A stretch of DNA of 64,000 nt from Ectocarpus siliculosus (GCA_000310025.1 FN649746.1:2156424-2220423), one strand, 5' to 3'; counted from the first letter of the stretch, positions 22,901 through 45,370 are shown. The notes: a model not told the origin generated them from the letters alone. Translations and numbers: made by a program.

Positions 22901-25559
22901 GGTTTAGCCTCGGGCATCCCGTGTAGCCGTCATGTGCGCCGGTGGTTGCTTGCCCTCGCTGTAGGCAACTCACCCCGCCCGCCGCCAAGATGTGTCCCGT
23001 CGGCATGGTGGCATTGGCAAGCTGCCTTCCCACCTCCCGCTCGGCGCCAGCGAGGCGGGTTTTACAAGTGATGTGTCGCGTTGGTCTTAGGCGTTTCTTG
23101 CCACGTGAATCGAACACGCCCGTGGTGTAGGCTTCGACAACAGCCCGTGCAGAGAATTCGACCAGGAGGTTCATGGGAGGAGGATTTGCGTGTTGTCGGT
23201 TTATCGCTTTGCTCACCTCACGTCTCCTTTCGAAGTTCCTCCCCCTCCCACCCAGACCGCTGCCATCTGTGTACTGTACCCCCGTTCGTCATGGTCGTAT
23301 TCTCTACTTGGTCCCGATTTTGCTCTCTTGGCATCGACGATTGATGTTGCAGTTTTCGCCCGTGATTAAGAAGCAAAGGCTCAAATTTTGGCGATAGATG
23401 AGAAAATCGACTGAGAACCACACAACCCTATGTACATGATGTACTGAATATGATAGGCTCCACGGTGGTGACGAAATAAGAAATTGAGCCTCGACCCCGA
23501 ATTGTCGTTTCTTACCGACGGGCGCTAGCTGCTGCGTACCTCTTATGTTTTTGTTTGCAGTACAACCCCAACGCGAGAATTGTCGTTTCTTACCGACGGA
23601 CGCTAACCGCTGCGTACCTCTTATGTTTTTGTTTGCAGTACAACTCCAAGGTCCGCCTTGGGCGCGGCTTCAACGTGGAGGAGCTCAAGGAGGCGGGCAT
23701 CTCCAAGAAGACGGCCCTCACGATCGGTATCGCCGTCGACCACCGCCGCACCAACAAGTCGGTGAGCGGAGGGAGGGAGAGATGCAGTGACGTTGTTGCA
23801 TTGCGTTGTGGGTGGAGAGGTGTTGACACCTGGTTTTTAAGTGCACCAACAAGTCGGTGAGCGGAGAGATGTTGTTTTACGTGTAAACCGTGCAAATGGG
23901 AAACGTAAGCCGGAAGTAACTGGGTTGCACATTGGAAACACCGGGGTTCGGCATAACGCCCGCTACTTTGTAATAAAGCTGTCACCGAAAAAGGATTGCT
24001 GGCTGTTGCCAACCTTGTTTCGTCTCCCACCGCTCTTGCCAGACTTCGTCGCGTGGTGTTCATGCATGAGAGGAGTTGTGCGCGAGAAATTGTGATCGCT
24101 TTTTTCGTGTGCAATTTTGTGATTGGTTTTGTCTCTTGCAGGAGGAGTCGTTCGCGGCTAACGTGGCTCGCCTGAAGGAGTACCGCGCCAACCTCATCAT
24201 CTTCCCCCGCGGCAGCAAGCACCTGCCCAAGAAGGGAGACTCGTCGCTCGAGGAGCAGAAGGCCGCCACGCAGGTGGGAAGAACAGAATGAGAAGGCTTG
24301 TGTGTGTGTGTGCCGCCCCCACAGCTCGCTGGCGTAAGCTGCTGCCCCTCAGCAAGTATCGACAAGAGAATTGAGAATGAAGAACACCAAGGGTCACCAT
24401 AGCAAGTGGCGTTTGTTTGTATTGTAGCATGGGGGGAAGGTGCACGAGGAAGGCAAGCTTTGGGTCGGGGTTGGTTTGGGTCCCATCCCCGAGGTAATAA
24501 CGCCGAGCAAGCAATACAGACCCTAGGCTCCACGGTTCCAGGCCCATGGCAGTTTCCTGGCCCGGCAGGCATGCTAGTCTGTATCCTGATAACAGCCCGA
24601 CTCGTGCACGTGTGCCAAGGCGGCGCCCCAGGTTTCTTGGAATGCTTTATTTTTTTCCCGAAAGCCGTCGTGGCCATCTGTGCTTCTCTCTCAGTGCGTG
24701 AACGTCTTTTGTGTTGTTCGCCCCCTTTCATGTGCCCTTGCTTCGTGAAAACCTGCTATCTGCTGCCAGGTTACCGGGGTTACCATGCCCCTCGTCAAGG
24801 CCGACAAGCCCGTCGAGTTCCTCCCCGTAACCGCGGTAAGTTTTCCCTGCCCGTTTTGTTTCCCCGGGCTTGTTGTTTCTCTCATCTCACGGATACGATG
24901 CCACTAGGGTAAACTGCTTTGAAGATTGTACTTCCATGCTAGCAGCTGTTGAAGCGTGAAATAGAGCAAGGAACTTCGAGGTTTACGGTTCGGAAACTCG
25001 AGGACGCTCCCGTCACGCATCGCGAATTGCAGTCACGTTGATCCTTGCATCGTGTGGCCTGTTTTCATGACCGAGTGCTGCCACATGCGTACGTGTAGTG
25101 CATTTTGTATCGTGAACGCCATCAGTCCAAAACTGCCCAATATGTCGACCCCAGTACAGAAGTAACAGGGATTTGTGTGAACACTACATCTGGTTCGTGT
25201 CTGGACTTTTGTACCCGGTATTAGGCTTTTTGCCCCCCTTGGTTGCCGTTCACTCTGCCCCTGCCCCTCAGAACACGTGTACGGTACGCTGCTCCCCCCG
25301 GCTCGCCGCACTCCCCGTCCACCGCGCTCCTATGTTCGACGTAGATTGCGGGTGCGTGTTTTCGTTTTACACCCCGACCCCCGAACGATCGTCTGAACAA
25401 CGATGTGCTGCCCTCTCTCGACCCTATGCTCCGCAAAAAAAAAACGTCCAACAGGAGATGACCGCAACCAGCCTCCACAGCGAGAGGCGCGTGGCCCGCA
25501 ACGAGTTCAAGTTGGCCGGAATCCGCATCCGCCAGAAGGAGGAGAAGACCAAGAAGTAG
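19970..25559 (+). CDS. RPL13: 60S ribosomal protein eL13 (RPL13)
   Basis: Six exons, all joined in phase 0: 19970-20050, 21925-22032, 23639-23761, 24142-24273, 24770-24835, 25455-25559 (615 nt, 204 aa, normal length). It is a structural protein of the large cytosolic ribosomal subunit. Family landmarks are [18 protein letters not shown] near the N-terminus, [20 protein letters not shown], the hallmark [54 protein letters not shown] and the basic C-terminus [13 protein letters not shown]. Every junction has GTGAG/GTAAG/GTGGG donors and CAG acceptors. The intron 2 acceptor is tandemly duplicated 78 bp upstream and would extend exon 3 in frame. Introns 1 and 2 each contain a MITE of the M1 family. 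AATAAA lies at 25798-25803 downstream. Confidence 0.95.
20791..21013. mobile_element. MITE family M1, copy 2 (eL13 intron 1)
   Basis: The left end TATCACACCCCCTTGGACCG faces a right end AATTGGTCCAGGGGGTGTGA. The interior shares GATGAGACGGTTCCAACGCC and GAGAAATCGAGCTTCGAAAA with copy 3. About 223 bp, non-coding. Confidence 0.65.
22075..22295. mobile_element. MITE family M1, copy 3 (eL13 intron 2)
   Basis: The cleanest copy. The left terminus TACCGTATATGACACAAGAT continues into AACACACCCCCTGGCCCGAT. The right end is its reverse complement with few mismatches (TTATCTTGTGTCATGTACGG). The terminal inverted repeats are about 45 bp within a 221 bp element, and there is no open frame. Confidence 0.75.
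23499..23654 (+). repeat. 78 bp tandem duplication of the eL13 intron 2 acceptor
   Basis: Unit 1 is 23499-23576 and unit 2 is 23577-23654. Both read GAATTGTCGTTTCTTACCGA..., through TACCTCTTATGTTTTTGTTT GCAG, then TACAAC. They differ at only a few positions. The authentic exon 3 begins after the second GCAG (23639). The first GCAG ends at 23560, and 78 bp is a multiple of three with no stop between. Confidence 0.9.
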
Positions 25560-25797
25560 ACGGAGCAAACTTGTCATGATTTTTTCGAAAAAAAATGCCG
25601 GGGGAATTCCGTCTCTGAAAGAACTGGGAGGGGTTTCGAACTGGTTTTTTTCTTTCGGGAAATCGGGGGCGGGCGGCTGGCGCTGTTGGTTTTTCACGGC
25701 CTTCACGCGCTTGTTGTTTAGCCGGGCCTGCTGCTTGAGTGACGAGGTTTTTGGTGACTGTTGCGGCGGGTCTTCGCGTTTTCGGGGCACTTAAAAA

Positions 25798-25803
25798 AAT
25801 AAA
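25798..25803 (+). terminator. poly(A) signal AATAAA for eL13
   Basis: AATAAA occurs about 240 nt after the eL13 stop codon, in a T/G-rich 3' region. It is the only canonical signal seen nearby. Confidence 0.4.
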
Positions 25804-26841
25804 ATGAACAAAAACGAAATTTTGTTTGCTGCTGTTGCCTTGGCTGCATGCGGTGCTAAACAGTTTAGAGATGCATGAGTCGCGGCACATGATTCGCGTG
25901 AGGGTCCTTATCGCAACAACCACCACCCCTCACCAGCGAAATATACCTTGACAAAAGGAGCCGTTGTGCGTTGTTCAGGGCTCCCGCCGCCGCACGGGCA
26001 GACTTATGAAAAATTCCCCCCAAGACGCCATGGCGATCGCGTGCGGGGCGCAGCTTTCAGCGTCTACCTAGGATCCAAGACCAATTCATATCCCCCGCTC
26101 TTGTCTGTCCGCCACTTTTGAAAATGAGGCGTGAACCCCCAGTACGGTGTGCGACAAAAGGAAGGTCGATCTGCGTTTTGCTCTCGAAGATTTTCTCACA
26201 ACCTCTACCACGGAATAACCGCGATGAAACTCCTCCTGCCTTCCTCTGCCCACCTAAACTTTGCCGTCCGCCACAATACCCTTTCACATCACACCCTTGG
26301 CCATGGTCGATTTCGCGCGCTGCGTTGGGTTGAGTGCGGTACAATGTACAACTAGGCGTCCGCCAGTGAGCTGTGAAGACAGTTTTCAAACACCCAAATT
26401 CTGGCTGATGCAGACGACACTTTTGCACGCACCGTGCTCGGCTTGCGACGCCAAATCTCAATGATGATATACAGCCAAAGTGCCTCAAATCAGGCGAAGC
26501 GGTCAAGGATCCTCGCCTGGATTAGCCTAGACATTAAAAAGAACCACGAAAGAAACCCTGCAGCCTGCAGCACAGCGGATTCCAAAGTAACCGCACAACA
26601 GGAAGCAAATCCTGTCTTTCTGCAGGACACCCGTGTAGTGCGGACATGGTACACTGATCGATTGCCAGCACAGCTGCCGGTGGCCGGATTGCTTATGCGG
26701 AGCGGGTCTTCACGAGCTCGGCCGCAACCAAGATGGATCCCAAACGCGCTTTGACGACCACAGAAACCGTACAGGGAAAGAGAGAAAATCGTTGCAAACG
26801 AGAAGTCCGAACGCATCAACTTGGTTCCCAAATCAACTTGA
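25804..26841. other. intergenic, no gene seen
   Basis: Convergent 3' flanks of eL13 (+) and the TPR gene (-). The minus frame 26057-26506 is open for 149 codons but has no recognisable content. Confidence 0.35.
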
Positions 26842-26847
26842 TTTATT
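26842..26847 (-). terminator. poly(A) signal AATAAA for the TPR gene
   Basis: The minus-strand AATAAA lies about 30 nt after the preferred stop codon of the TPR gene. It supports that choice of last exon over the alternative at 27399-27456. Confidence 0.45.
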
Positions 26848-26877
26848 CCCAGTCATCTGCATAATATCAACTTCGTC

Positions 26878-29800
26878 CTACGGCGCCTCGAGAAGCACCG
26901 GAGGCATAGCCCCTCGTGGCCACGGGGGGCTCGAGAACCCTTGCCCCCCTGCGCAAGCCGCGAGCGCCAGACCTGCTCCGCCCACCCGGAGCCGTCCGGC
27001 GATCCCAGCCGCTAGGCGCAAGAGGAAGCCGCGGAACGACAGGAACGCCCAGGTCCACCTGCCGTTCAATGTCGTTGCTTTTTGTTGGCAGTGTTGATGG
27101 TGGTGGTGGTGGTGGTGGTGGTTGCCTCGGGTGTGCGTCATCTCTCAAGAACAATCAAGTCATGACTGCATCCATTGAGCGAGGGAACATTCGCTGTAGC
27201 CACACGAACAACAATCCGCACCAGTATAGGATCAATCAGTACGCAAACACCTCCGGAAAGAAAGGATGTATTATCGTACCGTGCCCAAAGAGGGAAACAT
27301 CGTTGCAATATCGCCTGCAAGTTTCGTTGAGCTGGGTCAAAGAAAAGGGTTCAGACTCTTCTTGTGGTTTGCGTTGGTTTGACTCGTCATGAGTCCATTT
27401 ATCTCTCCGTCAACCTCGTCTGCCTCGCCAAGCCCACGGGCGGCGCTGTCTCCATGCTGAGCTTTTAACACAAAACCAAACAAGGTGCAGCAAAGCCTGC
27501 GTTCGAATGCCTCGCGTTGAATCGCTAGCAGCTACGTCCATACCTCTCGCGTCTATCTGGCGGGGTCCAATCCAGCGGGGGCAGCTGGCCGGCCTCCCTC
27601 GCGCTAGACATGCGCCGACCAAGCTCGCCGTTCTTGCTGCTGTCGCCGCATCTCATACCCTGACATCGACGAGAGCAGCAGCATCCATCGCAGACGAACA
27701 ACGACAAAGACGCGCAAAACCCGAAAGCCCATGACGACAGGTTGTTTGAGGCTTGGTGCAAGGCCGCCGGTCAAAACAAAAAATACCACAGGCGCCGACC
27801 GATCGGAGAAACGTGTGCTGAGTTCGGCGTCCAAGTATTGTACTGTGCTCACGTGGTAGTGTATCAAGAAAAAACGAAACAATGAAAACCAACAAATCCA
27901 CGTATCTACCATGCCGCGGCAGCAACCACGACAACCGACCAGCAAGAAACCGAACGGCAGCACACCACTACCACCGCCCCGGACAATTCCATCGCCGTTG
28001 TGCGTTGATGACTACACGTCTGTTCTCCCCACCACGCCCTTGTCTTCTTAGTTCGACTCACCAAGAAGCAGGCTCGAACGACGTCGGCGTGTCGGCCCTG
28101 CGCCTCGAACGACGCCGACAGTCGGGCGAAACCGGCCGCCACCCTTGGCCGCAAGCACACCCCGACCCCCGCATCCACGACCGCCTTCCGAGGGTTTCCG
28201 GCCATCTCCCACGACTGAGACCTCCCCCAGTAAAGCGAGGCATCTCCCGGCCTTAATCGAATGGCCTTGCTAAACCTGGACAAGGAGGGGCGTTGCAGAG
28301 GGAGAGTGATGGTCGTGCTAAATAGTGCTAAAATCGGCTGCGTTGGACGCAAACGATCATGTCGGATTCAGAGTCCCCCTTGGTTTTACACCTTTCTCGA
28401 TTCCGCACTGCGGTATACGTGATCCAAGTTTAGTTGTTTGGGGGTGGTTCGATTCCGCACTACATGTGATCCAAGTTCAAGTGTTTGGGGGTGGTAATTG
28501 CTCCCCGTCCTCACCCCCACCCCGCTCTCGGTCCCTCGCCCCCTCCTATCCTATCCTAGCAATAGCAGCTACCCCCCCGCCTAGGTGCGTACACTGCCTT
28601 CGTCTCACATCTCGCCCCCCCCTCCCTCTCGTTCCGTCGAAAACCACGAGGTGCAATATAGCAGCCGAAATCAGGCCAACCAGCAGACCAGGCAACGCTG
28701 ACTGCTCTACAGTGCAGTCTAATGGTTTGATTTCAGTCGCGATAGCAGTGTTTCTTGGGTACGGAGGTTACACGGAGCGCCTGCGTTGTTCTCCCGTCGT
28801 GAAAAAGGCACGCCCAACACAGGCACCACCAACCTACAATGTAGGTACCGCGCCAGAGAGTCTCCGGCACACCGCCCTACGGGACAAGGTTGAACACTGA
28901 AGGGACACATATCCGTATGATACCTACAGTACAGTAGCGGCTACGGTTTAAGAGAACTTATTTAAGAGAAAGTACGGATTTAAGAGAGAGGAATTGGCGT
29001 GTACCAATAACAATCGATTTAAGAGAAATTTCCTTTTGCAGCTGGGATTTTTCTCTTAAATCGAACAATGTGGAAACCACGTGGACACACACACCCACAC
29101 AGCTGCAGACACCATGCCCTGCGTGGCGGGCAGTCGCTGCACGGCTGTCCCCGATCACACGCCAGGCCCGCCGGCGTTCACAAACCACTAATGTAGAGGA
29201 GTCTGCAGGCAGTACCTCCATGGCACCTGTGGTGTGGTGGACCCTCAGGGCACCTCCGAGATGCATCGCATCTGCCACAACTGCCTTTCCTCCCGTGAGC
29301 GCATGACTTCAGGCTGTAGAGGACAACGTGGAGGTAGCCGAAGCGATCGTTACAGAGATGGTAGAGGACCTCTGTGATGAGAATTTGGTGGGCATGGATC
29401 TTTCCTCTGACGACGAGGACGACGACCTGGTTGAGCTACGCCAATCGGGACAGTCGGCGGCGGCAGCGGCCCCGGCTCCGCCGCCGTACGCGAATGTAGC
29501 AAATCATTTTGGTGAACTTGAGGATACTGCCGAGAAGTGCCGCATGTCCGAAGTGTCTTTTCACCTCCGCAAGGCTAAGCTAGCGTGGATGAGTGCCTAC
29601 GGTTCGAGGGAAACCAAGCAGACGTGCATGAGCGACTTCCTTTGACGGTTGCAGCGCAGATCGTGTTCAGGCTGACAGGTCGCCAGGGTAGCGTTGGTTT
29701 CTTGGGTTTGTGTTATTTGTACGGCGAGTGATGTTTTGATATTGTGAAGCTGTTTTTTGTTCGTTGACTCGTGTTTTTGTCGGGGGTTCAAATCGATGGG

Positions 29801-30923
29801 ATGAGAGGTATGAGGGTGTTACATATGTTGAGGGTACGGTGGGAGGAAGGTGCAGTGTGTAAACGGGTGCGTCGTTCTTGAGTGCTGGTGTATTCGTCGC
29901 CTCGTATTGTCCTTCTAGAAGAGGTGCAACTATGAAACCCAGCTATAAAACAACTCAACCAAAACCTTTTACGTGTCCACGTGCAAAAATGTGCATCGCA
30001 TCACACGACGATGATTTATTTTTCCGAACGCAGATCCACCAAAAGCGTACAACGTACAGCAGTGCTTGGGTCCACGTGCTTGCCAACCAAGAGAATGAGC
30101 GGTGTTTGGAGGTAGCCCGACGTGGTAACGCTAGCTGCGCAAGTGACATGCATGATACGCTCTCTTTATGACCTATTTTGGCATTCGAGTGTAGTCAGTG
30201 CGCGAGAGCCCCTGTTTCACGACCTTCAGTTTTGTCTACGATATAAGAGAGAATTCTCTTAAAGTGAGATTCTGTTTAAGAAAATTCTCTCTTATATCGT
30301 AGCCAACACGATATAACAGAAAGCCGGATTTAAGAGAGTGAAATTGGCTTGTACCGACCCTCTCTTAAACCGTAGCCGCTACTGTACGGCATTTTGTTCG
30401 ATGTGAAACCACCCGTTTCCATCAGGCCGGTCGCCCCCTTGGTCTAGTGATCAACGACTATGCACGGTACTGTTAGCCTCGAAGACCAGCAGGTTGTGGA
30501 TTTGTCTGCTGTTCGTATTTCGTCAAGATTGCTGTCTGGCCTCCGGAACCGCTGTCTACTCTTCTACTGAGTGATGAATGTTGGTGGCGACAAAGTGCGT
30601 GCGAGCGAAAAAAAAATACACATCCAACGGCGATGCAGATTTTTCAGTGCTGTGTCTTACGTTGACTTAGCGCAGTGACTGCTGTCACAAGTAGCGTTCT
30701 TTCTCAGTTTGTACCACTCTTCCTAACTGCGGACCTTGATTGGTCTGCATTACATACATGCTGCTGTATTGACATTTTGAATCGGGTGGCACATTATGCA
30801 AGCTCACCACTCCACGGACAGCTCAGCCTTTCCTTCTTTCAGCAGCTTCACGGCTTTGTCACGGCAGAGGTTTGGGTCCTTGGTAGCGAGCTGAAGCTCT
30901 ACCACCTCCTTGCTGAATACCAT
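26878..30923 (-). CDS. small TPR-repeat protein
   Basis: Four exons, phases consistent: 30808-30923, 28062-28275, 27544-27659, 26878-27058 (627 nt, 208 aa). It starts MVFSKEVVELQLATK. The exon 1/2 junction rebuilds a tetratricopeptide array, with DKAVKLLKEGKAELSVEW as the first helix pair, then FSKAIRLRPGDASLYWGRSQ and NPRKAVVDAGVGVCLRP, then FARLSASFEAQGRHADVVRA. TPR units are protein-binding helical hairpins, and no specific partner is evident. The last exon encodes a hydrophobic, Gly/Ala/Arg-rich C-terminus (SFRGFLLRLAAGIAGRL) and is followed closely by AATAAA. An alternative last exon at 27399-27456, also in phase, would give a short tail ending TRLTER. Exons 3 and 4 are less certain than 1 and 2. 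Intron 1 (2.5 kb) contains a Tigger-type transposon in the opposite orientation. Confidence 0.65.
27095..27122. repeat. (GGT)n microsatellite
   Basis: GATGGTGGTGGTGGTGGTGG and similar units lie just upstream (minus sense) of the last TPR-gene exon, inside its intron 3. Confidence 0.8.
28932..30384 (+). mobile_element. Tigger/pogo-type DNA transposon, internally deleted
   Basis: 1453 bp bounded by perfect 24 bp terminal inverted repeats beginning CAGTAGCGGCTACGGTTTAA. TA dinucleotides lie at 28930-28931 and 30385-30386, the expected TA target-site duplication. The TTTAAGAGA motif is repeated just inside both ends, and a subterminal hairpin occupies 30237-30302 (ATATAAGAGAGAATTCTC). Termini starting CAG with a TA duplication are typical of Tigger/pogo elements. 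The only coding remnant is the C-terminal exon at 29305-29645. The element lies in intron 1 of the TPR gene, antisense to it. Confidence 0.85.
29305..29645 (+). pseudogene. C-terminal remnant of Tigger-type transposase
   Basis: An open frame from an acceptor TTCAG (about 29311) to TGA at 29643-29645. It is acidic (DLSSDDEDDDLVEL), Ala/Pro-rich, then helical (FHLRKAKLAWMSAYGS), and ends RETKQTCMSDFL. The QTCMSDFL end resembles a PCNA-binding (PIP-box) motif, and such C-terminal motifs are described in some pogo-superfamily transposases. The DNA-binding domain and the DDE catalytic core are absent from the element, so it is presumed non-autonomous. Confidence 0.6.
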
Positions 30924-32099
30924 GGCGCCAAGGTGGGAAGGTGGGGATGAAATGGTGTGAACAAGTGCATATGTGAGTGGAACATAGGAAGGGGCTCCGC
31001 GGAATGATGGTTCGAAATGATTGGAAAATGGTTTGGAAAATGGTTCGGAAAACGCTGCATAGCTACACTGCATACAGTGCAGCGTGCAGCGTGTATCGCA
31101 TGTGGTGTGGGGTGTGGGATGTGGGAGTGTGCGATTGCTCGCCCCTTTGCCAGGCGATTCTGGAAGATCCATAACGCACCTTAGATATCGGAGGTAGACC
31201 TCAGAGGTAGACCTTGATGAACAAAAAGATCGAAGTGGGTCGTGGACCCTCGCCGCCAAATAGTCTACAGCTCAATATTCGGAGCGAGAGCTGGTTGTAA
31301 ATGCAAGTACTTTTTGAGTTCAACGGCGAAAATGTCATGTCCTCTCTGCGTGTTTGGATTTCATTTCTTGAAGACAGAAGTCACTGCTCGTACGCCACCC
31401 GTACCACCACTTCGGGGGCGGGGGTGCTGCCCGAAGCCATGACAATGGTTGAACGCACTGTTGGTTGGAAGTTGGTTTATTCATGCAAGTCCTCCACATC
31501 ACAATCGTAGCAGCAACGCGTACGCATGCCGTGAACATGTAGGACGACGACTGATTGAGGGTGGTACCGCGGGAGCATGCCACCGTAAAAAGAACGCCAA
31601 TTGAAAAAGCCTCCCGATATTCTTTTTTTCCGACAAGTGCCTGAGGCACGCACGGACAGCAGTGGAGGGCACGGCAGTACGAGCCCGAGCAGCTCGCGGT
31701 GATTTGTGGTGCACGCAACCAAAACTTGGGTTTCTGAAGCCTCATGACATACTATTAATAGAGCATTTTCATCATTTGAAGTGAACAAAGTACGTACTTA
31801 GACTATGTATATCTCAGCAACAGGTGGTTTCGGTCCCAAGTCATTTACTTCTACCCCAGCAAACAGACGCCCAACACCAACAAACACTACAATACACCCA
31901 GCATGAAATGCAGTATACAGTGTACAGCAGTTACTTCCACAAGCGCCCGGTGTCTGAGTCGGGAGTATGATCTATCTCCCCCTCAACGCCATCACGTTTC
32001 TAAAGGCGCGGACTATTAGCTAGAGGCGGCACCGTGTTGTTACAGCACAGAGAGTTTGAAAATCTACGGCCGAAAGCAAGTAAATGATTGCTCCGCCAT
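30924..32099. other. intergenic between TPR gene and MYST gene
   Basis: 5' flank of the TPR gene and 3' flank of the MYST gene, both minus strand. A minus frame at 31335-31745 is open but shows no recognised content. No gene is called. Confidence 0.35.
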
Positions 32100-42349
<10,250 letters not shown>

Positions 42350-43809
42350 TTCCTGCTGCTACTGTTGCTGCCTTGAGCCGCCACACGCTTCCGTTGACCT
42401 GCTGTGCAAGCGCTGCTGCCTATGTGTGTGTCGGGGCCGAAGAAGGGAGGCGTGAACCTGGTTGGGAAACAGGGTAGAGTGAGCCGGGTAAATAGAGGTG
42501 GTTTGGCATGGGGCCACAGATATTGGGGTGGCGGCAGGGGGGGGGGGGGGGGGGGGGGAGAGGAGGGGGAGGAAAGGGACGGCAGAGTGCCATGCATATT
42601 GACGCAGCAGCGTGAGGTCCGAAGAAATGTTGCCACAATTTTCGAAAACTCCACGAAGAAGACGGAAATCGAATAGAAGCTCGATCGACAAGGGAAAAAA
42701 AAAGAAGAAAGGAAGAGCGAAATTCCCACTAAATGAAGGGTGAGTTCGACATTAAGGAGTATCGACTTGAAGCGCCTTGCTAACGACAGGTAGCGTCTGG
42801 GTGAAATAAGAAGGGAAAGGCCAGTTCAAGGTGCCCGGGATTCGCTTCTATTGTCCAGTCGTGGTCCTGCCGTATGGCGTCCACCACACCCGCGACTCAC
42901 CACCGGAGTTCTGCGGTAGAGCGCCCAGCCACAAGCGAGGCACACCTCAACAGGTCTGCGAATCAAAGATTATCCTCTCATAAGATGGTTACAAGCACAG
43001 CAGCAGTCCGTTCTTGCAAGCCAGGCGCACACAGCAGCAGCTGTGCCGTAAGAAGAGGGGGTCGTGCACGCATATGCGCGTGTGATCGTAGAGGGTACGA
43101 GTCCCAAGCAAGAAAGAGGCAAGTGTCTGCTATTGGTGCTGCTGTTTGATTCGCCACCATCTATGAACCCCCTTAGTACATAAGAGGCCAAAAACCGTTT
43201 GACAACTTGAAGAGAAATTTATCCTACGCGAATACGCGTCCGACCTTGTCGATGGAGAGGTTCGACATCTAGAGAACCCTCTCTCGAAAACTGCCCGATC
43301 GACTGTTTTCCTCTATAATGCTGTCTCAGTTGACCTGTTTCTTCTGGCGGTGTACTCGTGCGTAGGCGTGACCCCGCGCCGGCGCGAATTCAGAGGGAGG
43401 GAGGGGGCGGGGGTGTCTACGAATGAAAAAATAGGGTGAACAATGTGCTCCCCGTAGAGGCTCGAACATGCGTATGCAAACCGGGGGGGGGGGTTGACAT
43501 AGTTGGGTGCGGCGACGCGTAAGTTGTTGCGATTATTGGTGCCAGTACAAGGGCGCTTCGCGGCGTACCGCTACGCTCGTAGGTTGAATGGCGATGGCAA
43601 GTGTGTGCGGGTGGAGTTTTGAAAGGAGAGATACGAAGAAGAAATTAAATGCTGCGAAGAGGGAAAAGTTGTTTGTTTGTTCGAAGAGCACAGGGAGAGA
43701 GGGACGCACCATGAATAAATTCATACTTCTATGTCATGATGCGACGGCCGGAGGACAGAGCGTATTATTTTTTACTCGGAGTAAGAAATTTGTTTTTAAG
43801 AAACAAAAA
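42350..43809. other. intergenic, no gene seen
   Basis: 5' flank of the MYST gene. It contains a 25 bp G tract at about 42536-42560 and a G tract near 43485. Only noise frames are present. Confidence 0.35.
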
Positions 43810-43965
43810 GGCTGTTACCCGCAGGGGAGATGTCCCTATATGCTGTCTGGGAAATCGTAGACATACAGGTACTTTCTGACGCTATGAATCCATTGCTAAT
43901 CTGTCTCAGACTCTTTTCTATGATAGAGATGGTTTCGTTGTGTCATATTAAGAAAAAAAAAAAGG
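43810..43965 (+). mobile_element. A-tailed short retroposon-like repeat, copy 1
   Basis: GCTGTTACCCGCAGGGGAGA to GTTTCGTTGTGTCATATTAA, then GAAAAAAAAAAA. It matches 47394-47545 over its whole length (about 155 bp) and both copies end in an A tract. Confidence 0.65.
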
Positions 43966-45370
43966 CTCACTTTTTCCACGAAAAAGATAGGAAAATAGGG
44001 TTAATTAATTTACAAATAGCTCAACCTGGGCCACGCAATACAAGAAACGTTTCAATAAGAAAACAGAGGAGCGACCCCTAAAATAATCTACTATTCGTAA
44101 GACACGAGGGGTTACGGGGGGGGAGGGGAGTGTGTGTGTCGAATAATAAAAAATTAAGAGAAATACACCACAAGCAAACAGCTTTTCTCTCTCTCTCTTC
44201 CTCTCCCATGTGCTATCCACCCCCTCAGCGAGACGTTGTAGCAGCTGAATAAAGCTCGCTTCTTCTAGGGTGTGTGGTCTTCGCATGTGATCTGATGTAC
44301 AGCCGTCGGTGGTGAGAATCGGGGTTGAGTACGGTAGTAGAGGCGAGGAAAAGCAGCGCAAATCATGACGTACGGCAGTTTTTGCAGCACGTTGTGTGTA
44401 AGCAAAAGCAGAGAAAATTAGACAACCTTTGCCGATTTATGAAAAAAAAAAATGGCAACTCACAGCAGCAGTATTGCTATATGCTCTGCCAGAGTGTGTT
44501 GGGATGTAGAACTTCGTGTGTTGGTGTGTGTTGGTGGGATGCGTAGCATGTCGTCCCATAGCCGCTCTACGACAACTAATTGTTGCTGTACTGCGGTAGG
44601 CAGCAGGAAGTCACAAGATATTTCCGCAAAAAAAAAAAAAACGCTTCCATGAAACGGAGGAACAAACAACGTATGTCATTTTTTTTTTTTTCTCAGGCGG
44701 GTGTAGTTGTGCAGACAGCAGCGCGCACGACACCGGCCGCTAGCCCCACCGCTTTTCGCCGGGATAGAAAGGGAGACGCCCTACAGCAGTAGATTACGTT
44801 TTCTCGTGTAATGCGGAGACTTGGTGGCTTGGTTGTGGTGTTTGGTAGTTGGGGTGTGTAGCGTGTAGCCGGCGCACACGCACGACGTCAGCCGCTCGCC
44901 GAATGTACGAATAGCCTGCACTGTCAAGAAGTCGGGGCGTGATTGGTGGATCCATGGTAGATGTCGGAGACGTGACTTTCTGCCCTCGCTAGCGCTGCAC
45001 GCAGTCCGGCCCGAGAGCGCGCGGCACGCGGGGAGGGCCCTCGCAACACGGGGCTATCGGTAGGTGCAAGTCTCGCTTCGAGGCGAGGTCTACGGGCGGA
45101 GAAACCTCGAAAAAAGGGCTCTAGGCGCAAGAGAGGATCAGGATGCTCTTTCCTGCGATTTCGTGAGCCCTCAGCCCGTAGGAAATCCGTCAATAGGTCT
45201 ATAGGGAAGTCTCACTCCGTCAGATGCGCCCACCTTGTGCATTTTTTGTGCATACACAGCCCGTTTCCCTCCATTCACTGTACAAGGACTCCAACACATC
45301 CCGTTCGACTGTGGTTATATCTCGAATGGGTAGTCTCTCTGTGTTTGTAAGTTTGTTTGTTTTTTTCCCT
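43966..45370. other. no gene supported
   Basis: Low-complexity tracts (CTCTCTCT at about 44185, A and T runs at 44435-44695). The minus frame 44924-45193 is open and Arg-rich but unrecognised. Confidence 0.3.

Noticed and set aside
27399-27456. Alternative last exon of the TPR gene (ending TRLTER)
   Set aside because: Phase-compatible, but the exon at 26878-27058 is longer and is followed within ~30 nt by AATAAA, so it was preferred. Not excluded.
30430-30520. Another tRNA-like segment (TTGGTCTAGTGATCA)
   Set aside because: Only an A-box resemblance and no acceptable B box.
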